DNA of 64,000 nt from positions 1 through 64,000 of the forward strand of contig JAIENY010000014.1 of assembly GCA_019750915.1 (NCBI GenBank). The letters run 5' to 3'. The translations under genes were made by a program, and so were the position numbers. Positions 42,821-52,198 of this stretch are shown piece after piece. The notes beneath the pieces were generated by a model, which made no database searches, was not told the origin of the DNA, and saw nothing but the letters and a program-made list of their open reading frames with translations. The DNA comes from Xanthobacteraceae bacterium (lineage in GTDB: Bacteria > Pseudomonadota > Alphaproteobacteria > Rhizobiales > Xanthobacteraceae). How positions within the stretch are numbered: the first letter of the stretch is position 1; every line of letters starts with the position of its first letter.

Positions 42821-44554
42821 TCAGTTCGCCTGCCGCCGCAGAAACGCCGGGATATCCAAGTGGTCGTCGGCTGCGGGTGTCCCCGGGGCCGGACGGCCGT
42901 GCATATCGAGGCCCTGAGGATTCGGACGGCGTCCGTATTCCGATACCGGGTCTGCCATGTTGGCCGGATTCGGACGCTGCGGCCGACGTTCGGGCAGCGG
43001 CTGCATCTGAGGCATCGCGGCACGTGCCGGAGCGGCGTGCGGCTCCTCCTCGCGGCGACCAAGGCCGACATTAGCGAGACGCTGCAACAAGGAGGTCCGG
43101 GTCTTCTGCGGATGCTCTTCCTGCATGTCGCCGCGTGCCTTGCGGATTTCGTTCTGTGCCGGCATCGGCAGTTCATCGAAATTCGGCATCCGCGGCGCAC
43201 GCATCGGCATCCGCTCAGCGGACGGCGGAATGAACGCCTGCGGCGGAGCCGGCTCGTGAATCGCCGCCGGTTCTTCGCGCTCAGGGAACAGCGAGGGTTT
43301 CGGCGGGATCGGACGGATGCTGACGTCACCATAGGACGCAGCAGCGGGCGCCGGAGGGGCTGCCGGCGAGACGGCCTCTGCGATCGCGGCCAGCGCGGCG
43401 CGATCGATCTGATCGGCGGTGGCGCGCGCCTGCTGAGCAGCCGGGCCGGCCTCCGTCTTCTGCATCCGTTCGGCGACGCGCAGGTTGTCGGCGCGAAGAC
43501 GCGCGGTCAGTTCGGCAAGGCGGTTTTCGGGGCTGCCGCTGAGGGCCGGAGCTGCGGTCGCGGTCGGCGCAATCGCCGCCCGGCCGGCAACCTGATCGAT
43601 ACCGGTGGCCACGACGGACACGCGGATAATACCATCGAGCGCCTCGTCGAAAGTCGCGCCGACGATGATGTTGGCATCCTGATCGACTTCCTCGCGGATG
43701 CGGGTGGCCGCTTCGTCGACTTCAAACAGGGTGAGGTCCTTGCCGCCGGTGATCGAGACCAGCAGGCCGCGCGCACCCTTCATGGACGAATCATCGATCA
43801 GCGGATTGGCGATCGCAGCTTCGGCAGCGGTCAGCGCACGCTTCTCGCCGGTTGCCTCGCCCGTGCCCATCATCGCCTTGCCCATCTCCTTCATCACGGC
43901 GCGAACGTCGGCGAAGTCGAGGTTGATCAGGCCTTCCTTGACCATCAGGTCGGTGATGCAGGCCACACCCGAGTACAGCACCTGGTCGGCCATCGCGAAG
44001 GCGTCGGCAAAGGTGGTCTTCTCGTTGGCAACCCGGAACAGGTTCTGATTCGGGATGATCAGCAGCGTGTCGACGACCTTCTGCAGCTCAGTGATTCCGG
44101 TTTCGGCGGTGCGCATGCGGCGCTGCCCCTCGAAATGGAACGGCTTGGTGACGACGCCGACGGTGAGAATGCCCATTTCGCGCGCGGTCGCGGCGATCAC
44201 GGGGGCCGCGCCGGTGCCGGTGCCGCCGCCCATGCCCGCCGTCACGAACACCATGTTGGCGCCCGAGAGGTGATCCTTGATTTCGTCGATCACTTCCTGG
44301 GCCGCCGCCGCGCCGACATCCGGCTGCGAACCCGCGCCAAGACCCTGGGTGACCTGTGTGCCCATCTGCACGATACGTTCAGCCTTCGACATGGTCAGGG
44401 CCTGTGCATCGGTGTTGGCCACCACGAAATCCACGCCCTCGAGACCGGCGGTGATCATGTTGTTGACGGCATTGCCGCCCGCGCCTCCGACGCCGAAGAC
44501 GGTGATCCGCGGCTTCAGCTCGCGAATATCGGGTTTCTGGAGATTGATCGTCAT
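42821..44554 (-). CDS. ftsZ: Cell division protein FtsZ, long C-terminal linker
   Basis: Tubulin-like GTPase forming the division ring. 577 residues, long because of a low-complexity Pro/Ala/Arg linker (about 330-560). Signature [13 protein letters not shown] near residue 110 and T7 loop [11 protein letters not shown]. The conserved tail for FtsA/ZipA binding is at the end ([13 protein letters not shown]). Starts [17 protein letters not shown]. Between it and ftsA are 80 bp. Confidence 0.97.
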   Translation of the reverse strand: MTINLQKPDIRELKPRITVFGVGGAGGNAVNNMITAGLEGVDFVVANTDAQALTMSKAERIVQMGTQVTQGLGAGSQPDVGAAAAQEVIDEIKDHLSGANMVFVTAGMGGGTGTGAAPVIAATAREMGILTVGVVTKPFHFEGQRRMRTAETGITELQKVVDTLLIIPNQNLFRVANEKTTFADAFAMADQVLYSGVACITDLMVKEGLINLDFADVRAVMKEMGKAMMGTGEATGEKRALTAAEAAIANPLIDDSSMKGARGLLVSITGGKDLTLFEVDEAATRIREEVDQDANIIVGATFDEALDGIIRVSVVATGIDQVAGRAAIAPTATAAPALSGSPENRLAELTARLRADNLRVAERMQKTEAGPAAQQARATADQIDRAALAAIAEAVSPAAPPAPAAASYGDVSIRPIPPKPSLFPEREEPAAIHEPAPPQAFIPPSAERMPMRAPRMPNFDELPMPAQNEIRKARGDMQEEHPQKTRTSLLQRLANVGLGRREEEPHAAPARAAMPQMQPLPERRPQRPNPANMADPVSEYGRRPNPQGLDMHGRPAPGTPAADDHLDIPAFLRRQAN

Positions 44555-44585
44555 GGGTGCCTCTCGTTACGCGTGCGCGCGATCA

Positions 44586-44604
44586 CTTCGGCGCAGCGCC
44601 GAAG
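44586..44604. other. Hairpin between ftsA and ftsZ
   Basis: CTTCGGCG-CAG-CGCCGAAG is a perfect 8-bp palindrome with a three-base loop in the 80-bp gap. No T-run follows. It could slow or process the ftsA-ftsZ transcript. Confidence 0.45.
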
Positions 44605-44634
44605 ACGTTGATGGAATGTTGTTGTTGTCGGTCA

Positions 44635-45966
44635 TCAGAAGCCCTCGCGAAGCCATCGTCCGACCTTTCCGAAATATCCGCCGTTGGTCCCTGTCATGAG
44701 CTGCCGCGTATGCCGCGGTTCGACGTATTCAAGTTGAGCGAATTGCGGATAGACTAGGAGCCCTGCGGGAACGGCGAATGTCGCGCTCTTGGCTTCATTC
44801 GGCAGCCTGCCGAAGCCGAGCGGACGGCCTACGCGGACGGGACGTCCCAGAATACGGGTGGCGAGTTCAGGCACGCCGTTGAGCTGCGCCGCCCCTCCGG
44901 TCAGTACGACCTGCGCGCGGGGCTCTGCTGCGAAAGGGGAATCCGCAAGCCGGTCCCTGACCATCTCAAAAATCTCCTCGACTCTCTGCCGAACGATGTT
45001 CGCAATCGTGGCTCGGGAAACGCTCTGGAGCGCTTCGCGCTCCTCGTAGTCCCCCACAACAGTCGGGATACTTAGAATCTCCCGTGCGTCGGCTCCGCCG
45101 GTGAGTACCGTGCCATATAACGTCTTGATTCGCTCGGCATCTGCAATGCATGCACCGAGTCCCCGGGCCAAATCCATGGTGACATGTTGCCCGCCGAGCG
45201 CGAAGCCGGAGGCGTGAACGAACTGGCCGCCCGAATAGGTGGCAATGGTCGTCGTGCCGGCGCCCATGTCGATGACCGCCGCACCCAGATCGCTCTCGTC
45301 GTCGGTCAGAACGGACAGGCCTGCGACATAAGGACTCGCCGCGATCGCCTCGACATTAAGGTGGCAGCGCTCGACCACCAGCATCAGATTCTTGGCCACT
45401 GAGGCGTCGGCTGTCACGATATTCATATCGACGCCGAACTGGTGGGCGACCATGCCGCGCGGATCGCGCACACCCTTGATTCCATCGAGCGAATAGCTGA
45501 CCGGAATGGCGTGGATAACCGTCCGGCCCTCACCGGTCGCATGGCGCATGCCCGCGCTAACGACCCGATCGAGGTCGGACTGGCTGACCGCTCCACTGCG
45601 AATTTCCGCAGATGCTTCCATCAGGTGACCCGACAACCGCCCCGACGACATCGACAGCAGGACCGATTCGACCCGGACCTTTGCCATCCGCTCGGCCAGC
45701 GCGACCGCATGGCGAACGGCGTGCTCGCATTCGTTGAGATCAGACACCGCGCCCGCTTTGACACCGCGTGACTGGATATGGCTCATCCCGATCAGCTCGA
45801 CGGCATGGCTGCGGCCACGCAGCGTTTCGCTCGGGGAACAGGGACGAAGCCGCGCGATCAGGCAGGCGATCTTGCTCGATCCGATATCGAGCGCGGCCAC
45901 CAGGGCCGTCTTGTTCGGCGGCATCGGCCGTGTTTTCGGGGTCTGTGAGCGGCTGTGACCGGTCAT
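44635..45966 (-). CDS. ftsA: Cell division protein FtsA
   Basis: Actin-like membrane tether for FtsZ. 443 residues. ATPase motif ALDIGSSKIACLI near the N-terminus, then AAVIDMGAGTTTIATYSGG (phosphate 2) and VVLTGGAAQLNGVPELA (adenosine). The C-terminus GKVGRWLREGF is the amphipathic membrane-binding helix. The start overlaps the ftsQ stop by four bases. Confidence 0.96.
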   Translation of the reverse strand: MTGHSRSQTPKTRPMPPNKTALVAALDIGSSKIACLIARLRPCSPSETLRGRSHAVELIGMSHIQSRGVKAGAVSDLNECEHAVRHAVALAERMAKVRVESVLLSMSSGRLSGHLMEASAEIRSGAVSQSDLDRVVSAGMRHATGEGRTVIHAIPVSYSLDGIKGVRDPRGMVAHQFGVDMNIVTADASVAKNLMLVVERCHLNVEAIAASPYVAGLSVLTDDESDLGAAVIDMGAGTTTIATYSGGQFVHASGFALGGQHVTMDLARGLGACIADAERIKTLYGTVLTGGADAREILSIPTVVGDYEEREALQSVSRATIANIVRQRVEEIFEMVRDRLADSPFAAEPRAQVVLTGGAAQLNGVPELATRILGRPVRVGRPLGFGRLPNEAKSATFAVPAGLLVYPQFAQLEYVEPRHTRQLMTGTNGGYFGKVGRWLREGF

Positions 45967-46946
45967 GCGTCACCACCGGCTTTGCGTTTTTGCTTGGCGG
46001 CCGCAGCGAGCGCATCGGCGCGCGCCTTGGCGGCATCATCCGACAATTGCACAGTCAGCCGGTCCGGCAGCCGCAGGTCGATGGCGACGATATCGCGCGA
46101 CAGCAGTTGCTCCTCACTGTCGAGCTTTGTCAGCGTCGCCAGCGCCTTTTCGACGTTGGCCTCGGGAAGGCGGATATCCATGCCGTTGGTCAGGCGAAGA
46201 TTCCAGCGCCGCGACCCCACCAGCACGATAGCGCGAACCTGTTCGCGCACCTTCGGATATTGCGACAGCAGATCGAGAAACTGGTGCGCCTCCTCCTGCG
46301 CGCGTTGGCCCACGACCAGCGGCAGCGAGCGGAACCTCCCACCCGTGAAGGGCTCGAGCACCGTTCCATCGTCGGCGATTACGGACACACGGCCCTCTTC
46401 CTGCCACAAGGCAAACGGCGTGCGCTCGGTGAGGTCGATCTGAAGCCGGCCCGGATAGAGTTTCTGCACCGTGGCATCCGCGATCCAGGGATCGCCCTTC
46501 AGGCGGTCGCGAACCGTGGACGCGTCGAGGAACAGGAGCGACGAGCGGCCGGTGACGCCACCGACCGCGAGCACCTCATCCTGCGTCAATTGTTTGCGGC
46601 CGGAGACAGCGACCGACGTGATTCGAAAACCGACCGAATTGGCGAGCCCGTTGCGGGTATCGTCGAGCGCATTCACGACGTTTTCGGCATGCCCGCCCCG
46701 GATCACGCCGAAAATTCCTGCGCCGAGCAGCAGCGTGACGGTTGCGGCCATGCCGAACCCACGCGGAATGGAGCGCTCGAGCTTCGCGATCCAGCTGTTG
46801 GGATTGCCCTCATTGCGGGGTTCGAAGATGTAACGGCGCGTCGAGAGGGTATCGACGTGGCGCGGATTCGAGGCAGCCTTTTTGACCGGGACAGAACGCG
46901 ATTGCGTCTGTCTCACCGATCCAGAGAGGCGTCCTCCACCATCCAT
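45963..46946 (-). CDS. ftsQ: Cell division protein FtsQ
   Basis: Single-pass membrane protein that links FtsB/L to the divisome. 327 residues. A cytoplasmic basic N-terminus, a transmembrane helix at about residues 66-83 (MAATVTLLLGAGIFGVI), then the POTRA domain (VGFRITSVAVSGRKQLTQDEVLAV...) and FtsQ domain. It ends in a Lys/Ala tail. Its ATG lies inside ddl (34 bp overlap). Confidence 0.92.
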   Translation of the reverse strand: MDGGGRLSGSVRQTQSRSVPVKKAASNPRHVDTLSTRRYIFEPRNEGNPNSWIAKLERSIPRGFGMAATVTLLLGAGIFGVIRGGHAENVVNALDDTRNGLANSVGFRITSVAVSGRKQLTQDEVLAVGGVTGRSSLLFLDASTVRDRLKGDPWIADATVQKLYPGRLQIDLTERTPFALWQEEGRVSVIADDGTVLEPFTGGRFRSLPLVVGQRAQEEAHQFLDLLSQYPKVREQVRAIVLVGSRRWNLRLTNGMDIRLPEANVEKALATLTKLDSEEQLLSRDIVAIDLRLPDRLTVQLSDDAAKARADALAAAAKQKRKAGGDA

Positions 46947-47836
46947 TGCACCAACTCGTCAAAAACTACGCCCGCATACGCTGCAAGCTCAGGAACAAGT
47001 GACGTCTCGGTCATGCCGGGTTGGGTGTTCACTTCGAGGCAAACCAAACCTGCGGTCCCCTCGATGCGATCGTCGTAGCGGAAGTCCGCCCGGCTCACGC
47101 CCCGACAGCCAAGCGACACATGCGCGGCCAAAGCCAACCTTCGGACTTCCTGGTAAACAAAGGGTAAAATCGGTGCAGGCAGAACGTGTTTTGATGCGCC
47201 TTTTGAATACTTTGCCTCGTAATCGTAGAATTTTACCAAAGGAACAATTTCGGTGACCTCGGAGGCCTGCCCCTGGATCACGGCGCAGGTCAGTTCACGT
47301 CCGGCGACATATTTTTCCACCAGCAGACGGTCTCCGTGCGGCCAGTCCTCGCGAAACAATTCCTGCGGGGGGTGCTCATGCTCCTCGGTGACGATAAAAA
47401 CGCCGACGCTGGAGCCGTCAGCCACCGGTTTGATGACGTAAGGCGGCTTCATCACATGAGCCTTGGCGACTTCGGCGCGCGACAGCGTGAGCCCCGGCGC
47501 AACCGGCACGCCGGCCGCCGCCATCACGACCTTGGCAGTGTCTTTCTGCATCGCCAGCGACGAGGCCAGCACGCCCGAGTGGGTATAGGGAATGGCCAGA
47601 GTCTCGAGCACGCCCTGAATCGTACCATCCTCTCCGGGGCGGCCGTGCAGCATGACCAGCGCGACATCAGGCTTCAGCGCGGACAGGACGTTGGCAATGT
47701 CGCGCGTCACATCGATACGGGTCACGCGATATCCCTTGCGTTCAAGCGCAGCCGCGCACGCCGCGCCGGATCGCAGCGATACTTCACGCTCCGACGACCA
47801 GCCCCCCATCAAAACTGCAACATGCTTCGCGCTCAT
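46913..47836 (-). CDS. ddl: D-alanine-D-alanine ligase
   Basis: Makes the D-Ala-D-Ala end of the pentapeptide, the step before MurF. 307 residues, ATP-grasp. HVAVLMGGWSSEREVSLRSG at the start; KPVADGSSVGVFIV binds ATP; CLEVNTQPGMT near the end carries the metal ligands. The ATG at 47836 has AGGGAGG about five bases upstream, deciding the start over a longer open frame. Overlaps ftsQ by 34 bp. Confidence 0.95.
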   Translation of the reverse strand: MSAKHVAVLMGGWSSEREVSLRSGAACAAALERKGYRVTRIDVTRDIANVLSALKPDVALVMLHGRPGEDGTIQGVLETLAIPYTHSGVLASSLAMQKDTAKVVMAAAGVPVAPGLTLSRAEVAKAHVMKPPYVIKPVADGSSVGVFIVTEEHEHPPQELFREDWPHGDRLLVEKYVAGRELTCAVIQGQASEVTEIVPLVKFYDYEAKYSKGASKHVLPAPILPFVYQEVRRLALAAHVSLGCRGVSRADFRYDDRIEGTAGLVCLEVNTQPGMTETSLVPELAAYAGVVFDELVQWMVEDASLDR

Positions 47837-47965
47837 GCGGCCTCCCTGTCCGCCCCTCACTACGCTGATTTGCCATGCGCTCCAAGAGGAGCACGCTCGA
47901 CAATTCAGATCGTTGAAACGAGAATGCGCGCAACATTGCCGTGAGTTGAGCGAGGGAAAAACCGC

Positions 47966-48739
47966 ATGATCAGAGCCTGGCTGGATCTGTCCGCTCCCGG
48001 CATGTTTGCCGTGCTGTGCACGCTGTATTTCGGTTTTGCGTTGCTGCTGACGCTGGCGGTGTTCTGCTCGCCCTTGAAACGGCCCCTGCAATCATTGACC
48101 GGCATCGTCGCGCCGTTCTTCAGTTCGGTCGCGGTGCTGTTCGCGCTTCTGACCGGATTTCTCGCCAATGATGTCGGCGATCGCAACCGGCAGGCGGTCC
48201 GTGCCGTGCAGGCCGAGGCCGGCGAATTGCACAATCTCTATACGCTGAGCGTCGCGTCGGCGACCGACATGCACACGATTCGCGCCAAGTGGAGGACCTA
48301 CGTCACCTCCGTCGTCTCCCAGGAGTGGCCCGCAATGGCGCATGGCGATCTGTCGCCGCAGACTTATGCCGCTTATGACGACCTGCTGAAGGAAGTCAGC
48401 AATCCTGCCATCGCCAAGGATGCCGGACAGGCCGTGCACGCCGCACTGCTGAGCGCGGCGGTGCGAGTCGGCACTGCCCGCAGCGACCGGCTCGCATTGT
48501 CATCGGACGCGACCAACGATCTGAAATGGATCGTGGTGATCGTGCTGGGCATTTTCACCCAGATCGCAATCGCGCTGGTCCATCTCGACCGCGCGCGCGC
48601 CTTCATTGCCACCCTGGTCGTGTTCTCCAGCGCCGCGATCGTGGCGCTGGGCATCATCGCGCTTCAGGAATATCCGTTCTACGGCCCGTTGCAAATTTCA
48701 TCCGCGCCGATCACGGCGTTGCAATCACTCAGCGAATAG
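47966..48739 (+). CDS. DUF4239 membrane protein on the opposite strand within the dcw cluster
   Basis: 257 residues with two hydrophobic segments near the N-terminus (GMFAVLCTLYFGFALLLTLAVF, VAPFFSSVAVLFALLTGFLA), then a soluble helical region and two more near the C-terminus (LKWIVVIVLGIFTQIAIALVH, FIATLVVFSSAAIVALGIIAL). This is the bestrophin-like DUF4239 pattern. It faces the other way from all its neighbours and splits ddl from murB; its stop is two bases from the murB stop. Function unknown; probably an insertion of this lineage. Confidence 0.72.
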   Translation: MIRAWLDLSAPGMFAVLCTLYFGFALLLTLAVFCSPLKRPLQSLTGIVAPFFSSVAVLFALLTGFLANDVGDRNRQAVRAVQAEAGELHNLYTLSVASATDMHTIRAKWRTYVTSVVSQEWPAMAHGDLSPQTYAAYDDLLKEVSNPAIAKDAGQAVHAALLSAAVRVGTARSDRLALSSDATNDLKWIVVIVLGIFTQIAIALVHLDRARAFIATLVVFSSAAIVALGIIALQEYPFYGPLQISSAPITALQSLSE

Positions 48740-48741
48740 CG

Positions 48742-49659
48742 TTACGCAATCCCGATCCGCTTGATTTCCCAGTGCAGGTCGATTCCCGAATTCGCCTTCA
48801 CGCGCTCGCGCACCGTCTCGCCCAGCGTTTCGATGTCGTGGGCCGTCGCGTCGCCGGTGTTGATCAGGAAATTGCAGTGCATTTCCGACACCTGTGCGCC
48901 GCCCATGCGAAAGCCGCGCAGGCCGGCTGCATCGATCAGCTTCCATGAACTGTGGCCCGGCGGGTTTTTGAATGTCGATCCGCCGGTCTTCTCGCGGATC
49001 GGCTGCGCCGTTTCGCGGTGATGCTGCACGGCATCCATCCGCGTACGGATCGTCGCCGGGTCTGTGATCTGTCCGCGATAGAGCGCGGAGGTGAAGATCA
49101 CCGACGGATCGACGCCGGTGCTGCGATAGACGAACTTCATCTCGGCATTGCTAAACAATACCTTCTCGCCGCTGCGAGTCACACCCCGCGCCTCAACGAG
49201 CACATCCTTGGTTTCACCTCCGTTGGCGCCCGCATTCATCCGCAGCGCGCCGCCGATGGACCCGGGTATACCGAAATAGAATTCGAGCCCGCCGATATTG
49301 GCCGCGGCGGCGGCTTCCGCAACGCGCTTGTCGAGCGCCGCGGTGCCGGCGCGGACGGTGTCGCCCTCAGTCTTGATTTCGCCGAAGCCGCGCGGCGACA
49401 GGCGAATGACCACGCCTTCAACACCGCCATCGCGCACGATCAGATTGGAGCCGACGCCGATCACATAGACGGGAATATCGGCCGGCAGCCGCGCGAGGAA
49501 ATAGGCAAGGTCATCCTCGTCGACGGGCGTGAACAGGATTTGCGCCGGACCGCCGACACGAAACCAGGTCAATGGGCCCAGCAATTCGTTTGCAAGCAGC
49601 CGCCCGCGCAATTCGGGCATCGCAGCTTTCAGATCGGTGCTGAGATCCGGAAAGCTCAT
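48742..49659 (-). CDS. murB: UDP-N-acetylenolpyruvoylglucosamine reductase
   Basis: FAD enzyme, second step of UDP-MurNAc synthesis. 305 residues. [47 protein letters not shown], and the proton-donor Ser in [19 protein letters not shown], all typical of MurB. The ATG overlaps the murC stop by four bases. Confidence 0.96.
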   Translation of the reverse strand: MSFPDLSTDLKAAMPELRGRLLANELLGPLTWFRVGGPAQILFTPVDEDDLAYFLARLPADIPVYVIGVGSNLIVRDGGVEGVVIRLSPRGFGEIKTEGDTVRAGTAALDKRVAEAAAAANIGGLEFYFGIPGSIGGALRMNAGANGGETKDVLVEARGVTRSGEKVLFSNAEMKFVYRSTGVDPSVIFTSALYRGQITDPATIRTRMDAVQHHRETAQPIREKTGGSTFKNPPGHSSWKLIDAAGLRGFRMGGAQVSEMHCNFLINTGDATAHDIETLGETVRERVKANSGIDLHWEIKRIGIA

Positions 49660-51062
49660 GTGTCCAGCGCCGTCAATTCACCCGGCAACGCATAGGCCCA
49701 TTGGGTGATGTTGCCCGCGCCGAGGCAGACAACGAAATCATCAGGCTTGGCCATCCCGTGCACGATCGGTGCAAGGTGCGAGGCGCCGTCAAGTGGGACG
49801 ACGTCGCGATGGCCGTGCGCGCGCAGACCGAGCACGAACGAGTCCCGATCGATGCCCGGGATCGGCGCTTCGCCCGCCGGATAGACGTCGGCAACAATCA
49901 CGGCGTCGGCATCGTTGAAGCAGGTGCAGAATTCCTCGAACAGCGATTGCAGACGGGTGAAGCGATGCGGCTGAACAACAGCGATCACCCGCCCTCTGGT
50001 CGAGTCTCGCGCGGCTTTCAATACGGCGGCTATTTCCACCGGATGATGACCGTAGTCGTCGATGATCGTCACGCCATTCCATTCGCCGGTCCGCGTGAAG
50101 CGCCGCTTGACGCCGCCGAAACCTGCGATCGCCCTTCGGATCGCCTCGTCCGAAATGCCGATCTCATGCGCGACCGCAATCGCAGACGTCGCGTTGAGCG
50201 CGTTGTGACGGCCCGGCATCGGTAACACGAGATCGGTGATCGTGTGAGCAGCACTCGTTTTGCGGTTGCGGATTTCGACCCCGAACTTCGATCCGCCGCT
50301 GAACGGCACGAGATCGACCAGCCGCGCGTCAGCCTGCGGATTTTCGCCGTAAGTGATAATGCGCCGATCCTCGATCTTGCCGACCAGCGCCTGCACCACC
50401 GGATGATCAATGCACATCACGGCGAAGCCATAAAAAGGCACGCCTTCGACGAAGCTGCGGAAAGCGTCCTGAACCGCCTCGAACGTCTTGAAGTGGTCGA
50501 GATGTTCGGGATCGACATTGGTGACGATGGCGACATCGACCGGCAGCTTGAGAAAAGTGCCATCGCTCTCGTCGGCCTCGACTACCATCCAGTCGCCGCC
50601 GCCAAGCCGCGCATTGGTACCGTAGGCATTGATGATGCCGCCGTTGATCACGGTCGGATCGAGATTGCCGGCGTCGAGCAGCGTCGCGACCATTGAGGTC
50701 GTCGTCGTCTTCCCATGGGTTCCAGCGATGGCGATGCAGCTTTTCAGCCGCATCAGTTCGGCCAGCATCTCGGCGCGGCGCACCACGGGAATGCGAAGTC
50801 CACGCGCTGCCATCAATTCGGGATTGTCCCGCTTGATTGCGGTAGACACCACCAGCACATCGGCGCCGTTGACGTTCTCAGCCTTCTGGCCGATCGAAAC
50901 CTTGATGCCTTTTTCGCGCAACCGCACCACGTTGGCGTTTTCGGTCGCGTCCGAGCCTTGCACTGTATAGCCAAGGTTGCACAACACCTCGGCAATGCCG
51001 CTCATTCCGATACCGCCGATACCGACGAAATGAATTGGGCCGATCTCGCGCGGCAGTCTCAT
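49656..51062 (-). CDS. murC: UDP-N-acetylmuramate-L-alanine ligase
   Basis: Adds L-Ala to UDP-MurNAc. 468 residues. [18 protein letters not shown], the ATP loop [15 protein letters not shown], and [13 protein letters not shown] follow the family. Start at ATG 51062 ([13 protein letters not shown]), where the usual protein begins; an ATG at 51122 adds 20 residues. The hydrolase gene upstream is 181 bp away, so murC has its own promoter or is read through. Confidence 0.96.
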   Translation of the reverse strand: MRLPREIGPIHFVGIGGIGMSGIAEVLCNLGYTVQGSDATENANVVRLREKGIKVSIGQKAENVNGADVLVVSTAIKRDNPELMAARGLRIPVVRRAEMLAELMRLKSCIAIAGTHGKTTTTSMVATLLDAGNLDPTVINGGIINAYGTNARLGGGDWMVVEADESDGTFLKLPVDVAIVTNVDPEHLDHFKTFEAVQDAFRSFVEGVPFYGFAVMCIDHPVVQALVGKIEDRRIITYGENPQADARLVDLVPFSGGSKFGVEIRNRKTSAAHTITDLVLPMPGRHNALNATSAIAVAHEIGISDEAIRRAIAGFGGVKRRFTRTGEWNGVTIIDDYGHHPVEIAAVLKAARDSTRGRVIAVVQPHRFTRLQSLFEEFCTCFNDADAVIVADVYPAGEAPIPGIDRDSFVLGLRAHGHRDVVPLDGASHLAPIVHGMAKPDDFVVCLGAGNITQWAYALPGELTALDT

Positions 51063-51127
51063 CAGGGAAGCTCTCTGGTGTAGCCCGGTCAAATTCGGGC
51101 GAATCTCCCTCTCTTCTGACAAGACAC

Positions 51128-51152
51128 GATGGCCGGGACAAGCCCGGCCATC
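51128..51152. repeat. GGCCGGG palindrome (REP-like)
   Basis: GATGGCCGGG-ACAAG-CCCGGCCATC is a perfect 10-bp inverted repeat with a five-base loop in the murC-hydrolase gap. Palindromes of this form are, as I recall, dispersed in Bradyrhizobium-type genomes; related partial motifs occur at 2031-2125 in this window. A count across a whole genome would decide. Confidence 0.5.
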
Positions 51153-51243
51153 ATGGAAAAATGAAAGGTTCCCCCGGCAGCGGTTGCCGGCACGAAAGTC
51201 CGGCCCCCCCCCGCGGGCCGCCCCGGCTCAGGTCAAAGACAAA

Positions 51244-52026
51244 TCAGTGGAGCGCCTTGCGACCGGCCGCCTCAAGGATCAGATTGGCGACTTCCTTGGG
51301 ACGAACGACCATCGCCAAATGGCCGGAATCGACTTCAATGGTCTTGGCGTTCATGCGCTTGGCAAGGAAGCGCTCCAGACCCGGATCGATGGTTTTGTCT
51401 TCCTTGGCCACCACGTAGAACACAGGCTTGTCGTGCCAGCCCGCAGCCGTGGTGCGGTCGCTGAAGATCGATGCCGCGGTGTCACCCTGCTCGGCGTAGA
51501 GCACCTTCGCCTGCTTTTCCGGGACGCCGTTAGCAAAGTACTTCAGGAACGAATCTTCAGACAGACGAGTGTATCCGTTGAAGGTCTCAATTCCGGCGCG
51601 GACCGGGCCGGTAGGAAACTTCTTCGACAGGGCGACGAAATCCTCATCCGCATCCGGCGCACGCGCGGCGACATAGACCAGAGCGCTCACTTTGGGATCG
51701 ACGCCGAGTTCGCTCACGACAGTGCCACCCCAGGAATGGCCTACGAGAACGGTCGGACCATCTTGCCGGTCAATCACGCGGCGCGTTGCGTCGGCGGACT
51801 CCTTCAGCGAGCTCAGCGGATTTTGAACCGCCGTCACGTTGAGTCCGGCTTTCTGCAATAACGGAATAACGGCGCCCCAGCTCGAACCGTCGGCCCATGC
51901 GCCGTGCACGAGCACGACACTCTTTGCCTGTACGGGCGTCTTGGTCTGGGCGTTGGCGCTGGCAACAGAGAAGTTGACGGCAATCAGGCTTGCCGCTGCA
52001 AACATAATCGCTCGATAGGTTTTCAT
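51244..52026 (-). CDS. Secreted alpha/beta hydrolase inserted between murC and murG
   Basis: 260 residues. Signal peptide about 1-25 (TYRAIMFAAASLIAVNFSVASANA), then VVLVHGAWADGSSWG, the nucleophile elbow VGHSWGGTV (Ser), a mid-region Asp in VAKEDKTIDPGLERF and the catalytic His in DSGHLAMV. This is the alpha/beta-hydrolase fold of the HNL/esterase-like group seen as stand-alone secreted proteins. The ATG at 52026 is preferred (GAGGA nine bases upstream). It has 172-181 bp on either side and no role in wall synthesis is known. Confidence 0.85.
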   Translation of the reverse strand: MKTYRAIMFAAASLIAVNFSVASANAQTKTPVQAKSVVLVHGAWADGSSWGAVIPLLQKAGLNVTAVQNPLSSLKESADATRRVIDRQDGPTVLVGHSWGGTVVSELGVDPKVSALVYVAARAPDADEDFVALSKKFPTGPVRAGIETFNGYTRLSEDSFLKYFANGVPEKQAKVLYAEQGDTAASIFSDRTTAAGWHDKPVFYVVAKEDKTIDPGLERFLAKRMNAKTIEVDSGHLAMVVRPKEVANLILEAAGRKALH

Positions 52027-52117
52027 GATCAAATATCCTCGATTTGGCGAGGCGGTTGCCTCGTACAAACACGAGTTCGATTCAAAACACGCACGCGTTA
52101 CGCGCACGCGCATAAAG

Positions 52118-52127
52118 TGTGATCACA
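52118..52127. promoter_or_regulatory. TGTGATCACA palindrome upstream of the hydrolase
   Basis: A 10-bp perfect palindrome about 90 bases before the hydrolase start. It could be an operator for a dimeric regulator, but there is no second site and no direct evidence. Confidence 0.3.
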
Positions 52128-52130
52128 ACA

Positions 52131-52167
52131 TTGTTCCGATGTAAGCGGCGTTCGCACGCCGGAACAA
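52131..52167 (-). other. Inverted repeat after murG
   Basis: TTGTTCCG and CGGAACAA flank an inner GGCGT-TCGC-ACGCC stem, in the murG-hydrolase gap. Neither arm is followed by a T-run. It may stop murG transcription weakly or be a regulatory structure. Confidence 0.4.
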
Positions 52168-52198
52168 CGGAACAAGTTCCGCGTCATCCACCCGCAAT

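Noticed and set aside
44089-44611. Long plus-strand open frame over ftsZ
   Set aside because: Antisense of ftsZ caused by high-GC codon use; composition rich in Arg and His, no domain seen.
45505-45520. GTGGATAA within ftsA, and a similar one near 63355
   Set aside because: Single sites inside a gene or without phased partners; expected by chance, unlike the array at 33219.
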